Shown: one piece after another, positions 23,815-35,800 of the stretch
Position numbering within the stretch: position 1 is the stretch's first letter
How the letters are laid out: the number at the start of each line of letters is the position of its first letter
Source of the DNA: Camillea tinctor
Lineage: Eukaryota > Ascomycota > Sordariomycetes > Xylariales > Xylariaceae
Length of the DNA stretch: 64,000 nucleotides
Assembly (NCBI GenBank): GCA_022578605.1
Contig: MU394074.1
Location: 248,001-312,000, forward strand
Reading direction: 5' to 3'
Position numbers and translations under genes: made by a program
The notes under the pieces: model-generated
What the model saw: only the letters and a program-made list of their open reading frames with translations
The model's database searches: none
Told to the model about the DNA's origin: nothing

Positions 23815-26088
23815 CCTGCAAGGCAGCTGATAGTATCAACGAGATTGGCTGATTTGCAATAAATCTTAACTGTGCCAAGTAGATACTTTATACGGCGGTT
23901 CATAAGTCGAACTATATTAGTTTAATCAAAGTGCTATCAAACTAAGAAAGGCGTTTTTGGAGTATAGATGTAGCCCCCTACTTCTACGGCCTCGTAATCT
24001 ATAATATATTTTCGGACATCCGCCCCTAATAACTTCATAACGCCCCGATACACGCTGCCCACCCCTCACGTACTAACGTAGTATTTTACGTTTACGGGAT
24101 AGATCTAGAGATCCTATCAACCCTATAGGCTCATTCCCAAGATACTCTAGCGTGTGTTCGGTTGTCCGACAGCATTACTCTTGTTTATAACTTACGCTAG
24201 GCACCTGTGACATCCACAAAGATGTAGTGTATCCTTCACAGACAGAAACACACTCCGTATTTGACTGTTTATTATAAGTATTCGGAAGTTGAAATACATT
24301 CACCAGGGTTAGATAGCCGGTCCCCTCCAAAAGGGCCTTAACTTTAGGGTCGTTGTTTTCCTATACGATAACACAATAGTATAGGGTCCTGCATCGTAGG
24401 CTCGCCGCATGCTTTGCGATTCGACCATAAACTAGCCTAAGACAGCAAAAATTATCTATCCAAGTCTTTGAAACAACAGTTTAAGTCCTGTGTGTATGTT
24501 CGGATGACAAGAATTCATGTTCTAGGTGTTGAAATGAGGTTATGAAATTGCTTCATTAGGTGATCTATCTCTGGATGATGAGAGGACCTATCCCTTATAT
24601 ACATGTAGCTGCGGATACACCTTGTACCTGTACCTTTATAGACACCCCTTATCACCTATTTCAGCACTAGTGGTTATGATCTTTGGAACGACGAATAACT
24701 CAAAGGGAAAACAAAGTAAGAGAGAAGATTAGAAACTACTAGTCTCATCCGGTCCCGACACACCCCCAGCGAGCCATGTACTCCATGTCTCTGAAGTCTT
24801 AGCCTAGTATTATTTAATTCGCTCTTGTTCATGTGAGACTCCCATGGTCAAATTAGCACCAACCAAATCACTGCGGCTGGTGGCATACGCGGCCGTTTTG
24901 ACTCGTTTTGTCCTACTTGTAATAATTCGAACGACAAACCCAATCAAGAGATGATTTATAATCTAATGTTGACGTATATATATGAGTGTGATTTTACTAG
25001 ACCCAGAATAAAGACTTAGACACCTTCCACGTAGATTTCTTCCCACCTTTTCTATATAACAAGACAGATCCCGATTACTCGCATACCGCTAGATCCTATA
25101 CTACCCCTTCTTCTCTCAGATGTATATCACTTTCACGGGCATCTATTTCCCATATCATTGTATGAAGGTTCATATACTCTAACACGAATCTCTATAAATT
25201 AATTGAAGATAAGGTAGAAAGACAACGTTATTGCCGGCCCGGAGTTGAAGCTAAGACCTAGAATATCGGATAGATGTCACCTATTATTGAAAGACATAGA
25301 GTGTTTAAAAACACATCATGAAGATAAAGAAGCATCGATGGAGGATACAGTGCTTAAGAAATAGACCAATGGGAAGAGTATATAGCCTATCAAAGGAGGT
25401 TTGGCAGCGATAGAGGTATGGAACAAGAGGCATCATCATTAACCACACCGACCGAGCATGACGACGATGGCGGCGACAACATTTACAGAGGTGGTTATTA
25501 CGCGGATGGTAACGTCAACATCAATGACTGAATACCGCAAATATCGAACTAAAACGAGAAAGGGGGTAATGATACGATAAGAGAGAGACAGCCAACCTGC
25601 AACACCAAAGACCCAAACGAATATTTCGTATATAATGCCAAGGAAATATTTTACGACTAACAGACTACAGCCAGAATAAATATCACAAAGGCTACCTTAA
25701 ATCAAGATGTACGCTGTCATTTAAAAATCGATTAACAACTTACAGAAACAATCATACACCAATACCCAAGTTCCCAATACACAGCCCCCCCTATCGACTA
25801 AATGCTGATGTTCATATTCGCATAAAACCTATAGAGAAGAATGCGAGTGGGTACGAGAAACAGGGACGAGGAGGAAGATGAAGAAAGAGCCATAATACGC
25901 ATATTCCTACTCGACAGCGAAGGACCAGCTCGCCCCCCCTATACATCCCATCCATGACAAACCCCCGACTCGCGCCAATACGACAAACCAAGCACACACA
26001 ATAAGCCTTTCTCTGCAGCCAATGTGCGAAACTCCCCTTCTTCAGCGACCCCTCCACAAAAGATGTTTGAACCCCCCAGGTCGGATAA

Positions 26089-26108
26089 CCAGCCAGCCAG
26101 CCAGCCAG
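26089..26108. repeat. CCAG tetranucleotide repeat, five units
   Basis: Five perfect CCAG units followed by degenerate CAGT/CTAGA units, in non-coding sequence. Confidence 0.9.
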
Positions 26109-26353
26109 TCAGTCTAGACTAGACTAAACTATAGCTAGCACGCATGCGACCCGAGCCGATATCTAGCAGTAGATGATAGCAGAACTCGAACCTAAGCGAC
26201 GTCTATAAAAAAAAAAGTAGCCGGGCAGTATAGGGGCGGGCGGCAGACAAGACTGACTACCCAGGTTAAAGGGTAACACACAACAGTGCTGAGGAGGGGA
26301 GAGCTGGGATCGAAGGTTTCCCCAGCGGAAAGACATCCCGCCTCTCTCTCACT

Positions 26354-26354
<1 letters not shown>

Positions 26355-26414
<60 letters not shown>
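26355..26414. repeat. 60-base homopolymeric A tract
   Basis: Sixty uninterrupted A residues on the plus strand, preceded by a short CT-rich run. It could be the tail of a retroposed insertion, an expanded A tract downstream of the RPC1 gene (poly-T in that gene's sense), or an assembly artefact. Frames through it give meaningless poly-Lys or poly-Phe and are not genes. Confidence 0.9.
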
Positions 26415-26416
<2 letters not shown>

Positions 26417-26856
26417 CAATAATCATGATTTTTTGGTAAGGTTAATAAACGATTCAGATACTGACCGAATAGCGTACATGGAGATAGACCTCTATGCTGA
26501 CTACAAACTAAAGGGTAGACCTTTTTGAATTCTCTGCCAGATATCCTGCCCATAAACCCAACCTGACGAGGGTACAGAGTAATGGGTGCTGTCGAAAAAA
26601 CAAGATTTATACCAAGTTAATAGGTAACCTATCACCATCAACTCCTACAATTTCAAACTTTCTTCCCACAGATTTAATTGCTAGCTTATTTTCCCAGGTA
26701 CCAGAATATTGCGCATAACATCATCAAAAAGGACAGCCCCGATTCTTAAGCCCCTTATCGCAATAGAACCGAAAAAAAATGAGGTCAAGTTTATTTAATT
26801 TCCACAACATCATTACAGCATCTCTCGTACAGAAACATCCGAAGACCCACTCTTCT

Positions 26857-29800
26857 CTAGAAGGCCTTTACTCGCTTTTTGACCTTCCGTTGGAGTTCGT
26901 GTTCTTCTGCCCAAGCGTCATCAAACACCGTCGGTAGCTTCTGCAGCTGGTGCTCTCGGAGATCCAATCTGCGCACGACTTGGAAAGCTCCGGTGCCCAC
27001 CGTCATGGTCTGCCCCATGATGATTTTCTCGCTCACGCCCTCGATGCGATCTGCCTTCATGCCCGCCGCTGCGTCGAACAGATGGTCTGCCGTTTTCTCG
27101 AACGAGGCGAGCTGCAACACGCTATCCCGCATCTTGGACAATCCAAAACGGGTGATACCGAGGATCTCGCCCTTGAAGGTCATTACGTCAGCAAGGAGCT
27201 GCATGTGGCGGGGATCGATGCCCATATCACCCATGACATCGCTGATCTCCTTGGCTATGGTGGTTCGTGCTGCTTCGATACCGAGGACATCTTTACACTC
27301 CATAACACTGTTGGTTCGAACCTTAATGCCAACGACCCCTTCAGTGTTCATACACTGCCTTAGGCCATATCCTTCGACCATAACTGTGTTCACATTATCA
27401 TCTTCATCGTCTGTTTTGGGAGCAGCCTTTTTCTCTTGTTGTATCTTTTTCTTTCGAGGATCCTCATCATCTTCCTCTAAATTATCCTCCTCTATTAATA
27501 ATTGTGCCTGCTTCTTTTCTTTTTCTGGTTTTGCTCGCTGGATGATCGCACGCGTAGCTTCGGGGTATCCAGAAATCGCCACAGATGGCAGTACACGCTT
27601 GAGATGGCTTACGCGTGATGCAAGGTCTGTCATGGCCTCTGCTATGGCTGCCTTGCTTCTTGGGGCTCTCTTAGCCGTGGCATCTGCATCGGGGCTTCTT
27701 ACCGTAACCTCGATCGTAGCATCTTGTGGAAAGACTTGCATATCCGTATCGAGGATCTTGAGCTTTTTCTGTTTGGCAATAGTTGCCCTGATGTCCCAGA
27801 GATTGATACCCAGATTCATACCTTCCAACGTCTCAGTGTTGATATGAAGTGTGATAAAGGCTCGATGTGGTTGCCACTCATCATCAACAAACCGTAGGAC
27901 GTCTTCAAGATATGTCTTTTCTATACGAGCTCTCACTGATTTAGCAGCTTCCATACTTTTGTTGTTTTGTAATGGGCAAGTGATAACGGGTGTGCTGATC
28001 ACTTTCGAGGCATTGATGATTTCCTTGATACGCGGCACACCCTGGGTGATACTCATACCAGCGACACCAGCAAAATGGAAGGTTTTCAAGGTCATCTGCG
28101 TTCCAGGTTCACCGATAGACTGTGCTCCAACAGCCCCTACAGCATGTCCAGGCTCGACATGCGCCTTCTTGTATTTCTCTAAGCACAACTCAATAAAAGC
28201 TGTGAGGGTCTTCTCAGACACCTTCGCCACCCGCTCAGAGGCGATTCTAGAGACATGCCCTTGTTCTTTTGCATTGATTGATTTTGCCGACTTGGGCGGT
28301 TTTGGCTTTGCGAACATGCCTTCGAGGCCTGCTGCCTTTCGGAACCTAGCCAGTCTTCGCGCCAGGTCCTTGACGTGATTGTTAATGCTGTCAAGGAATA
28401 ATCGAGCACTCTCGTATTCATCGATCGCATAATTACTTTGATCGGTGTAGTCAAGATCTTCTCCATTTAGCAAACCTCGTCGCTTGTAGCGTTCACGCTC
28501 CTTCTTGAGAATTTTGTTGCACAGCTCGCGAATCTCGAAAGGCAATAACGCCCGATCCGAGTTATTCCATGTCAGGTTTTCGGCATGTGACCAAGTGCGC
28601 TCGAAGTTAACCGGGACAGCCTTGCCTTCCATATCGACAGGATCCAGTTTATCGGCGCCGAACTGGAACTGAACCACACCACCTCCAGACGTTCTGACCG
28701 TATCATCATATTGGGTTGAGAGATCCTCCAGAGATTTCATGAGACGGCGAGACATGTATCCGGTCTCTGCGGTTTTCACAGCGGTATCAACCAGACCTTC
28801 TCTTCCAGATATAGCGTGAAAAAGGAATTCGGTTGGCAGAAGACCGGTATAGAAACTATTGCGCACGAAACCTTTGGCTAAAGCGTGTCGGGTATTCTTG
28901 TGGAAATGGGGCAATGTTCGATCCTGAAACCCATCAGCTACACGCGCACCCGAAATAATTTGCTGGCCGACGGCAGCAATCATTTGGGCCACGTTAATGT
29001 TCGAACCCTTGGATCCGGATGAGGCCATGATCCAGGGGGCATTATTCTTGCTCAGCGATTTGATACAAAGAGAACCTGCATTTTGACGGACGTTGCTGAG
29101 GACACCGGAAATTTTGGACTCCAGGGTTTCTTCCATGGTGCAGCCTGTAGCCTTTTCTAGCTTGCCTTCGTTGAATTGGTTGATGTATTCATCGGACTTT
29201 TTATACGCATCTTCGACTAGAGCATTCTTTGCTGCAGTAAGATCAGCTGTAGGGAAAACATCACCAATACCGATTGAGAAGCCGCGGTTAGTCAACATTC
29301 GTGCACAGAGTTTGGCCAATCTGTTCATCGCGGCGACAGCAGCATCGGGACCAAAATCTCTCAAGATAACGTAGAAAATCGAATCCTTTTTTCCTGATCC
29401 AACTGTAGACTTGTCCATCCTGCCGCACATTACCTCCGAATTTCTCACAACGAGCCACCCGTCATTCGGACACATATCCGGTGCGAGTCTTCTAGGATTG
29501 TAGTAGACAGGCGGTCTGTCAGGGTCATATTTGAATGGTTCGGGTTCCTGATACTCTCTGCATTTAGCATCAAGGTTGACCTTGACAGGAGAAGAGTAGT
29601 TTGGTTTCATGAGCATGCTAAAAATCTGCTTCCCAGTCCATAACCGTTTGGGCGCAAGGATAGCAGGGGGCGGCAAATCAAGTTGGGTGTTCCCGTCCAT
29701 CATATGCATTACCAGATAGGTGAAAGTCTTGCGATCGAAGAAGTTGTCTTTGCTACTGAGAACATAAGCCGCAGTGATAAAGTCTTGCGTGGCTGCGATA

Positions 29801-31458
29801 ATCGGCTCCCCGTTCTTGGGCGTTGCCAAGTTGTGCTTAACCCCCATGAGGGTCATGGCCTCGGCACGAGCCTCTTCGGTCTGCGGTACGTGTAGATTCA
29901 TCTCATCGCCATCAAAATCGGCGTTATAAGGTCCGCAGACACATTCATTAAGACGAAATGTTCTCCAAGGGCGGACCTTAGCCAAATGGCTCATGATACT
30001 AAGTTTATGAAGCGAGGGCTGACGGTTGAAAAGGACGACATCACCGTCCTCTAAATGGCGTTCGACAACATCACCGTACCGTAATTCCCTTGCAACCGCT
30101 TCCTTATCGCCGAATCTCAAAGACACCTTGAATGCCGGGCGGTCACCATCATCTTTCAGGACGGTCTGCGCTCCAGGCCAGACGTATGGTCCGTTGATAA
30201 TGCATCTTCTCAGCTTATCGATATTATGCTTCTGGACCCTCTCAGGAAACGTTAGGTTTTTGGCAACCAGCTCGGGCACAGCGACTTGGTCAACCCCGAG
30301 ATTGGGATCAGGGGAAATGACAGTTCGGCCTGAGAAGTCGACACGCTTTCCCGACAGGTTCCCGCGGAAGCGACCCTGTTTACCCTTCAGGCGCTGGCAG
30401 AAGCCACGCATAGCTTTGATCCCACTATTCTGCAGGCCAGGCACGTCACTGTTTACGTATACCGCAATTTGCAGTTGCAGGTATTCCCACTGCTCCATAA
30501 TAGTCTGAAGGGCTGTGCCTTTCTGCAATGCGGCCCGAATGAGCCCACATGCGAATACGATATCGCCAAGCCGTGTAGTGAGATCATCCTCATTGCTAGC
30601 GCCTTCTTGGGCGACGGATGGCCGAATGCATACCGGGGGAGCAGGAAGATACTGCCACAGGAACATCTCAGGTCTTCCCTCAGATGGGTCAAGACCAAGC
30701 AATTCACAGTCAGAGGGACTAATCTGCTTGAAAAGGTTCAGAACCCTAAGGGGGTTCAGATCCTCAAAGGCTTTCCGCAAATGTTTATCAAGATCGTTGA
30801 TGTGCTTCTTAGCCTCGTTGAAGGAGTTGTCGAATTCGATCTTGCTAGCAGGGGGCTGTTTCTTCTGCGAGGTCGACTTGTTGAAAGCAACAAACTTGTC
30901 GTGAACCAGCTTCAGGGCGCCCACTTTACGAATCTGGCCATTCACAGCTCCGCAATACGGGCAGTTTTTGGCTTTTCTGCATTGCTCGTTTATCTTCTTG
31001 CAAATGGCAACGCGCCGCATGTTATCGATGTAAGGCCGCCGCAGCTCTTTCAGATACATTCGCCGTTCGGACTCGACCAACAGAACCCGCGAGCAGTCCT
31101 TGCATATGTTCTGCAGTATGGTGATGGTGAACTTGATATAACCGATATGAAAGGCAGGGAGCGGTAGTCGGACATGGCCGAAGTGGCCGTTGCATTCCTG
31201 CAATCGCAAGTTGCAGGTAGAGCAGATTCCCGTCTTGCTTGAAGTTCCTAGACGCTTGTCGAGGACACCATTCATGGTCGGTTCCCTTCCCTTCTCGATA
31301 TCGTACATGCTTCGATCCGAAACCTCCATAACACCCTGGTTGACGATGTCTTGATTCGACTGGACGCCGAACTTGATCTGTTTGAATTTCTTGGGCAGCC
31401 TGTCCACGACCTGGTGCTTGACCGGCGGGATGGCACTGGTAACTGTAGTTGTCGCCAT
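26857..31458 (-). CDS. rpc1: DNA-directed RNA polymerase III largest subunit
   Basis: Catalytic subunit of RNA polymerase III, which makes tRNAs, 5S rRNA and U6 in the nucleus. 1533 residues, one uninterrupted exon. The clamp zinc site CSTC-x7-C-x2-HFGH lies near the N-terminus with a second CKDC...CPYC site. The absolutely conserved NADFDGDE (Asn512 onwards; Mg-binding Asp514, Asp516, Asp518) is intact, and bridge-helix and trigger-loop segments (GHAVGAVGAQSIGEPGTQMT) are present. There is no heptad-repeat C-terminal domain, which excludes RNA polymerase II, and the start PPVKHQVVDRLPKKFKQIKFG matches the Pol III subunit rather than Pol I. An acidic/Lys-rich insertion (near EEDNLEEDDEDPRKKK) sits in the C-terminal third and makes it slightly longer than the usual 1400-1460. 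The start is the first ATG of the frame. This is a housekeeping gene and a good synteny anchor. Confidence 0.97.
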   Translation of the reverse strand: MATTTVTSAIPPVKHQVVDRLPKKFKQIKFGVQSNQDIVNQGVMEVSDRSMYDIEKGREPTMNGVLDKRLGTSSKTGICSTCNLRLQECNGHFGHVRLPLPAFHIGYIKFTITILQNICKDCSRVLLVESERRMYLKELRRPYIDNMRRVAICKKINEQCRKAKNCPYCGAVNGQIRKVGALKLVHDKFVAFNKSTSQKKQPPASKIEFDNSFNEAKKHINDLDKHLRKAFEDLNPLRVLNLFKQISPSDCELLGLDPSEGRPEMFLWQYLPAPPVCIRPSVAQEGASNEDDLTTRLGDIVFACGLIRAALQKGTALQTIMEQWEYLQLQIAVYVNSDVPGLQNSGIKAMRGFCQRLKGKQGRFRGNLSGKRVDFSGRTVISPDPNLGVDQVAVPELVAKNLTFPERVQKHNIDKLRRCIINGPYVWPGAQTVLKDDGDRPAFKVSLRFGDKEAVARELRYGDVVERHLEDGDVVLFNRQPSLHKLSIMSHLAKVRPWRTFRLNECVCGPYNADFDGDEMNLHVPQTEEARAEAMTLMGVKHNLATPKNGEPIIAATQDFITAAYVLSSKDNFFDRKTFTYLVMHMMDGNTQLDLPPPAILAPKRLWTGKQIFSMLMKPNYSSPVKVNLDAKCREYQEPEPFKYDPDRPPVYYNPRRLAPDMCPNDGWLVVRNSEVMCGRMDKSTVGSGKKDSIFYVILRDFGPDAAVAAMNRLAKLCARMLTNRGFSIGIGDVFPTADLTAAKNALVEDAYKKSDEYINQFNEGKLEKATGCTMEETLESKISGVLSNVRQNAGSLCIKSLSKNNAPWIMASSGSKGSNINVAQMIAAVGQQIISGARVADGFQDRTLPHFHKNTRHALAKGFVRNSFYTGLLPTEFLFHAISGREGLVDTAVKTAETGYMSRRLMKSLEDLSTQYDDTVRTSGGGVVQFQFGADKLDPVDMEGKAVPVNFERTWSHAENLTWNNSDRALLPFEIRELCNKILKKERERYKRRGLLNGEDLDYTDQSNYAIDEYESARLFLDSINNHVKDLARRLARFRKAAGLEGMFAKPKPPKSAKSINAKEQGHVSRIASERVAKVSEKTLTAFIELCLEKYKKAHVEPGHAVGAVGAQSIGEPGTQMTLKTFHFAGVAGMSITQGVPRIKEIINASKVISTPVITCPLQNNKSMEAAKSVRARIEKTYLEDVLRFVDDEWQPHRAFITLHINTETLEGMNLGINLWDIRATIAKQKKLKILDTDMQVFPQDATIEVTVRSPDADATAKRAPRSKAAIAEAMTDLASRVSHLKRVLPSVAISGYPEATRAIIQRAKPEKEKKQAQLLIEEDNLEEDDEDPRKKKIQQEKKAAPKTDDEDDNVNTVMVEGYGLRQCMNTEGVVGIKVRTNSVMECKDVLGIEAARTTIAKEISDVMGDMGIDPRHMQLLADVMTFKGEILGITRFGLSKMRDSVLQLASFEKTADHLFDAAAGMKADRIEGVSEKIIMGQTMTVGTGAFQVVRRLDLREHQLQKLPTVFDDAWAEEHELQRKVKKRVKAF

Positions 31459-32815
31459 GCTGGACTCAGACTGGGACTCGGATTCGAGCTCGCGTGTATA
31501 TCTTTATGAGGATACGATAGGGTAGGATGCGAGGGAATGCGATAGGAGGCAAAGCAATGCGATGGGCGTAGGCGGGGTTCAGCCTTCGATTTTGGCTAGT
31601 AGCTCGAGCAATTCGGCGTTGAGTTGGCGCTTCATCACAGGCATTTATTTAACATGGGATATATATCTGGATTGGTAAGGTGATTTGATGCTAAGAAAAG
31701 TCGAAGGTATTGCGCAAAAGAATAAGTGGTTAATGTTAATGGTAAAGGTTGAGAATAATAAAGCTAAAGAAAATAGTTCGAGAATTTTTAGAGTCATTCG
31801 GTCGTGCCCCACCATTTCACCCAGCTTAGCTTTTAGAGTAAGTACTTATGTAACCATGCCTATAGTGTAACCTAACATACATAATAATTAGAGTACTACC
31901 TACTCCCGAGGTCCGTACACTATTATCCTTGCAACGCGCTTGCGCGAGGCGGGGTGTTTTTTCTTTGTAATGTATGTACATACGTAGCTGCGTAGGTAGG
32001 TGCAGTGGGGCTCTTTACACCTATTCTACTTTCCATATACGATGTTAGGGAGCTACGAGTAATGTTTTAGGTCAGCTGCAATCGTCATAGGTCGTTATTT
32101 GCATAAATATGCATGTATGTACCTACATAATGCCACGGTACCTTTTTAGTCTCGGTACAAGTCCCGAGTCCCAAGTCCCAAGTCCCAATTCTCAGATCCA
32201 TCATTTTCAAAATTATTCCCATCCACATCTCCATCCTAAAAAAGAATGATCGAAGTAAATTACTACAACCATGTGATGTTATTTCTGGATAGAATTACAC
32301 GGATCTGTTGCTTCTGGGTCAACCTTTGTGAGCAGCTACCAACAGATTTACATTCCTCTCCTTTTGGGGGGAACTATACCTAAATCTATACTTATGCTGA
32401 CAAGTTTAACAACTGACCTAACAAGTTCATACATATATAAACATAAATATATATTTTCCATACAGTTTTCTTTTTTTCTTTTTTTTTTTACCTTACCAAT
32501 ATATTTTAATCCTTCATCCATTCCATCATTCTTACATCTTACTTAGTTATTATCTCTGCCTCTCTCTGTGTGTCTCTGCTGACCTAGGCTTTACTTCTTT
32601 TTTTAACAAAACCACTTCTACTAATCACTACTACTACTTACCACTTACCACTTACCACTTACTACTTACTACATACTCCCAAGTTGGCGCTACATTCTAC
32701 TCATATAACACGGTGTTACCAAAGATCCCGTCTGGTTCGATTCCGCCCTTCTTCGCGACGATTCTGGTCTATCCCCAAGGCTGTCTTCGGGTGGCCACCT
32801 GGCCACTCCGACACC
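31459..32815. other. Divergent promoter region, RPC1 and DDHD phospholipase
   Basis: A 1.36 kb head-to-head spacer holding both promoters. Low-complexity runs include TCCCAAG repeats near 32160-32190, T-rich tracts near 32465-32490 and CTTAC repeats near 32635-32675. The last 130 bases are open in the DDHD frame without an ATG (see findings). Confidence 0.55.
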
Positions 32816-35800
32816 ATGCCGCCAGCAACTAATAATGATGGGCCTTCCCAGTCTGGCGACAAGCGAAATGACAAGAAAGGAGAGAAGAAGCCCGAGAAAT
32901 CCTACCTAGCCAGCGCTGTCGAGTCCATCAACCCCTGGACTGCCAACCGGAGCACCACGCCCGCGCCCAAAGAAACTCCTCCCTTGCCCAAACCCAAACC
33001 TGTCGCCACTAAGAGAGCCGAAGATCACAGCACCAATACACTCTACGGACAGAGCTTCCGGAGGTATCCTGTCGACTGTCCGCCTCTCAATGTTATGTGG
33101 TTTCATGCCGTAGATGTAAGTTATTCTCAAGATCCATCCCGTCTTTGATTCCGAATTACTTCTAATCACATCATCATTCTTCCAGGTTCCCAAGCGCAAA
33201 CCCAATTTCTTAAAGACGAAACGAGAAACCGAAGCCCCCAAGCCGCCAGCACCCAAAAAGTTCGTTGCCTTCTCCCAGGATGATTCTCGGTCGATCGAAA
33301 CCGCGTACCAGAAACTATTGGAAGATCTTGAGAATGAACGCGGCAAGGGTTCGATAAATACAAAAATACGCTCCAGCTCTCAGCGCAGAAGAGCAGTTTC
33401 GAGCGAGGGCGCACCCGATGCAAATAACTCGAGGCCGGGCAGCAAGCATGGGGGGCTGCGCGTTCCTGTGAACGAGGACTTTTTGTTTGATGTGGACATA
33501 GAAGAACGTGAGCTGTCGCCGGTATATTGGCTAGGACCTATCTACGAAGTTCGTCGTGGAACTTGGTTCTACCAAGAGGGCTCTACCCTGCGACCATGCG
33601 AAGAAAATCTGGCTGCTCAATTAGAAGAAGGGTACCTCAAGGTTAAGCCTTGGACATATCCTACTACTAGTGTTCGTGGTGATTCTGCATCGCACGACGT
33701 AACTCCCAAAGCCTCTGCAGAAAATCTCAAGTCGGTAGTCAAGTCGCAAACCGACAGCTCCTTAAAGCCAACTCCGTCGCATCCGGGGACACAACACCAA
33801 CCACAGACCTACCGTCTATTTGGCACTTACATGAATAACATAGCAACTTACCAAGACTCTACCACAGTATGGCTGTCTTCTGAGAGTGTTTTCTCCTGGG
33901 TCACCTCGACAGTGTATCAGCGGTTTGCTGGTGGTGGTTACATGAACGGTATCAAGCTTGTTCGTGGGTATACAGAGCCCGGAAAGGCAACGAAAGATAG
34001 TAAAGATGGCAAACAGCCACCTACACCAACTACAGCCACATTACCCCCTCAGCCGGATGACGCCAAGCAGGAAAAAGCACTTAAGCGGAGGTCTGCTCCA
34101 CCAAGCACACGCTCGGATTCCGCGACCGACAAGGAAAGGGAGGACGAGGAGGCTGCGGCAGAGATAGAACGCAGAGAGAACCGTATCAAGCGTCAATTCT
34201 CCTCCTATATAGATAACGTTGAGAATCCCGACAAGCAAGAGGAATCAATCCGAAGGCGAGAAGAGCAGGAGATACAAGACGACTATACGGGTCAAGATGG
34301 CGAGACACAGGGACGTGACATTGAGCATCTCGTCCTCGTAACTCATGGTATAGGCCAACTCCTAGGCCTGAAGTAAGTGATCTACCCTCTTTCTCTAGAT
34401 ACTCTCAAACTGTCTACTTACCTTTGTACCGTACCTATCTAGGATGGAAAGCGTAAACTTTGTCCACGACGTAAATATGTTGAGGAAAACTATCAAGGGT
34501 GTTTATGCTCACTCAGCAGACTTGAAGGCTCTCAATTCAGACAAATCCAGCGGTCCAGGCAATTGCAAGATCCAAGTGCTGCCCGTTTGTTGGAGACACC
34601 TCTTAGACTTTCCCAAACGGCGAGATAAGAAGGGCGAGACCGATTTGGGTGACATTGGCAGTGATGAAGATGATTGTAAGTGATTCCGAAGCAACTTACG
34701 GCATAATGATATTATATACTAATAATTTGCTAGATCCTTCTCTGGAAGACATCACCATTGAGGGCGTCGCGTTTGCTCGTTCTCTTATATCCGACTTAGC
34801 CCTAGACGTTCTCCTTTACCAAAGCGCTTATCGCGAGCAGATCGCCGAAATAGTCCTCAAAGAGTCAAACAGGATCTACAAGCTGTTTATGGAACGCAAT
34901 CCGGAGTTCAAGGGTCGAGTCCATGTCATTGGTCACTCCTTAGGGTCTGCGATCATGTTCGATATCCTATGCCGACAAAAGGAGGCATCTAGGTTCGTTG
35001 ATAGCCTTAGAAACCCACTCCGCTACCGGCCATCTCAAGATCGTCTCGATCAATCCAAGGATTCCCGTGATCTTGCCTTCAACTTTGAAGTCGATGACTT
35101 CTACTGCCTTGGGTCCCCTATAGGACTATTCCAGATGCTTAAAGGGCGCACGATTTCAGCTCGACACCAACCCTACGCAGCCCCATCTGAAAGCCCACTC
35201 AGCACGGAATACATGGACGATCCATTCCTTTCTACCTCGGTTTCCCCGGACCAACGCGTTTCAGCTATCACCGGACTACCATTTTCTGTCTCGTCGCCTA
35301 AGGTTGCTCAGCTCTTCAACGTTTTCCACCCCTCGGATCCGATTTCGTACAGACTAGAGCCTCTGATTTCACCAGCTATGTCATCGCTTAAACCTCAGGC
35401 ACTACCGTACACCAAGAAGGGCATTTTCGGTGCCGTAGCACCACAGGGTCTGTCAGGAATCGGCGTGAAAGTGGGCCAGAGTGTCAGCGGTCTCTGGTCG
35501 AGTTTCAGCGCCGGCATTGCAAGCAGTCTGCTGAACCGCAGCCTCGGGCTTAGCAACGAAGATGTAGCAAATTTCAATGCCGCCAATCCACCGCCGAGCG
35601 CCACCCTGCAAAACCAGGGTTCCCTAACACCCGGCGCCGGAACCAACATCGTCGCGGGTAACGTGATATCTGACACCAACGCGCAGGCAGAGAGGATGGA
35701 TGCGCGAAAGAAGGCGTTAGCGCGCCAGAATTCGTCTGCTTCCGGCTCGACCACCCCCAATGCAACTGGTGGCGAGCAGGATGCCACCCTCATCGACGAC

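Larger units (their letters stand above)
23815..26856. other. 3.0 kb spacer between terpene locus and RPC1
   Basis: No supported gene. It holds a CCAG microsatellite (26089-26108) and a 60-base A run (26355-26414), followed by the 3' flank of the RNA polymerase III gene. This is where the gene content changes from accessory to conserved. Confidence 0.6.

Noticed and set aside
26192..26553. Frames encoding poly-Phe or poly-Lys
   Set aside because: They exist only because of the 60-base A run and have no other coding content.
26879..27847. 322-codon plus-strand frame, and other long frames up to 31167
   Set aside because: Antisense shadows of the intronless RPC1 gene. The conserved polymerase motifs all lie in the minus-strand frame.
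32728..32740. GGTTCGATTCC, identical to a tRNA B-box consensus
   Set aside because: Flanking bases do not form a T-stem, there is no A box or cloverleaf, and it lies in the leader/upstream frame of the DDHD gene.
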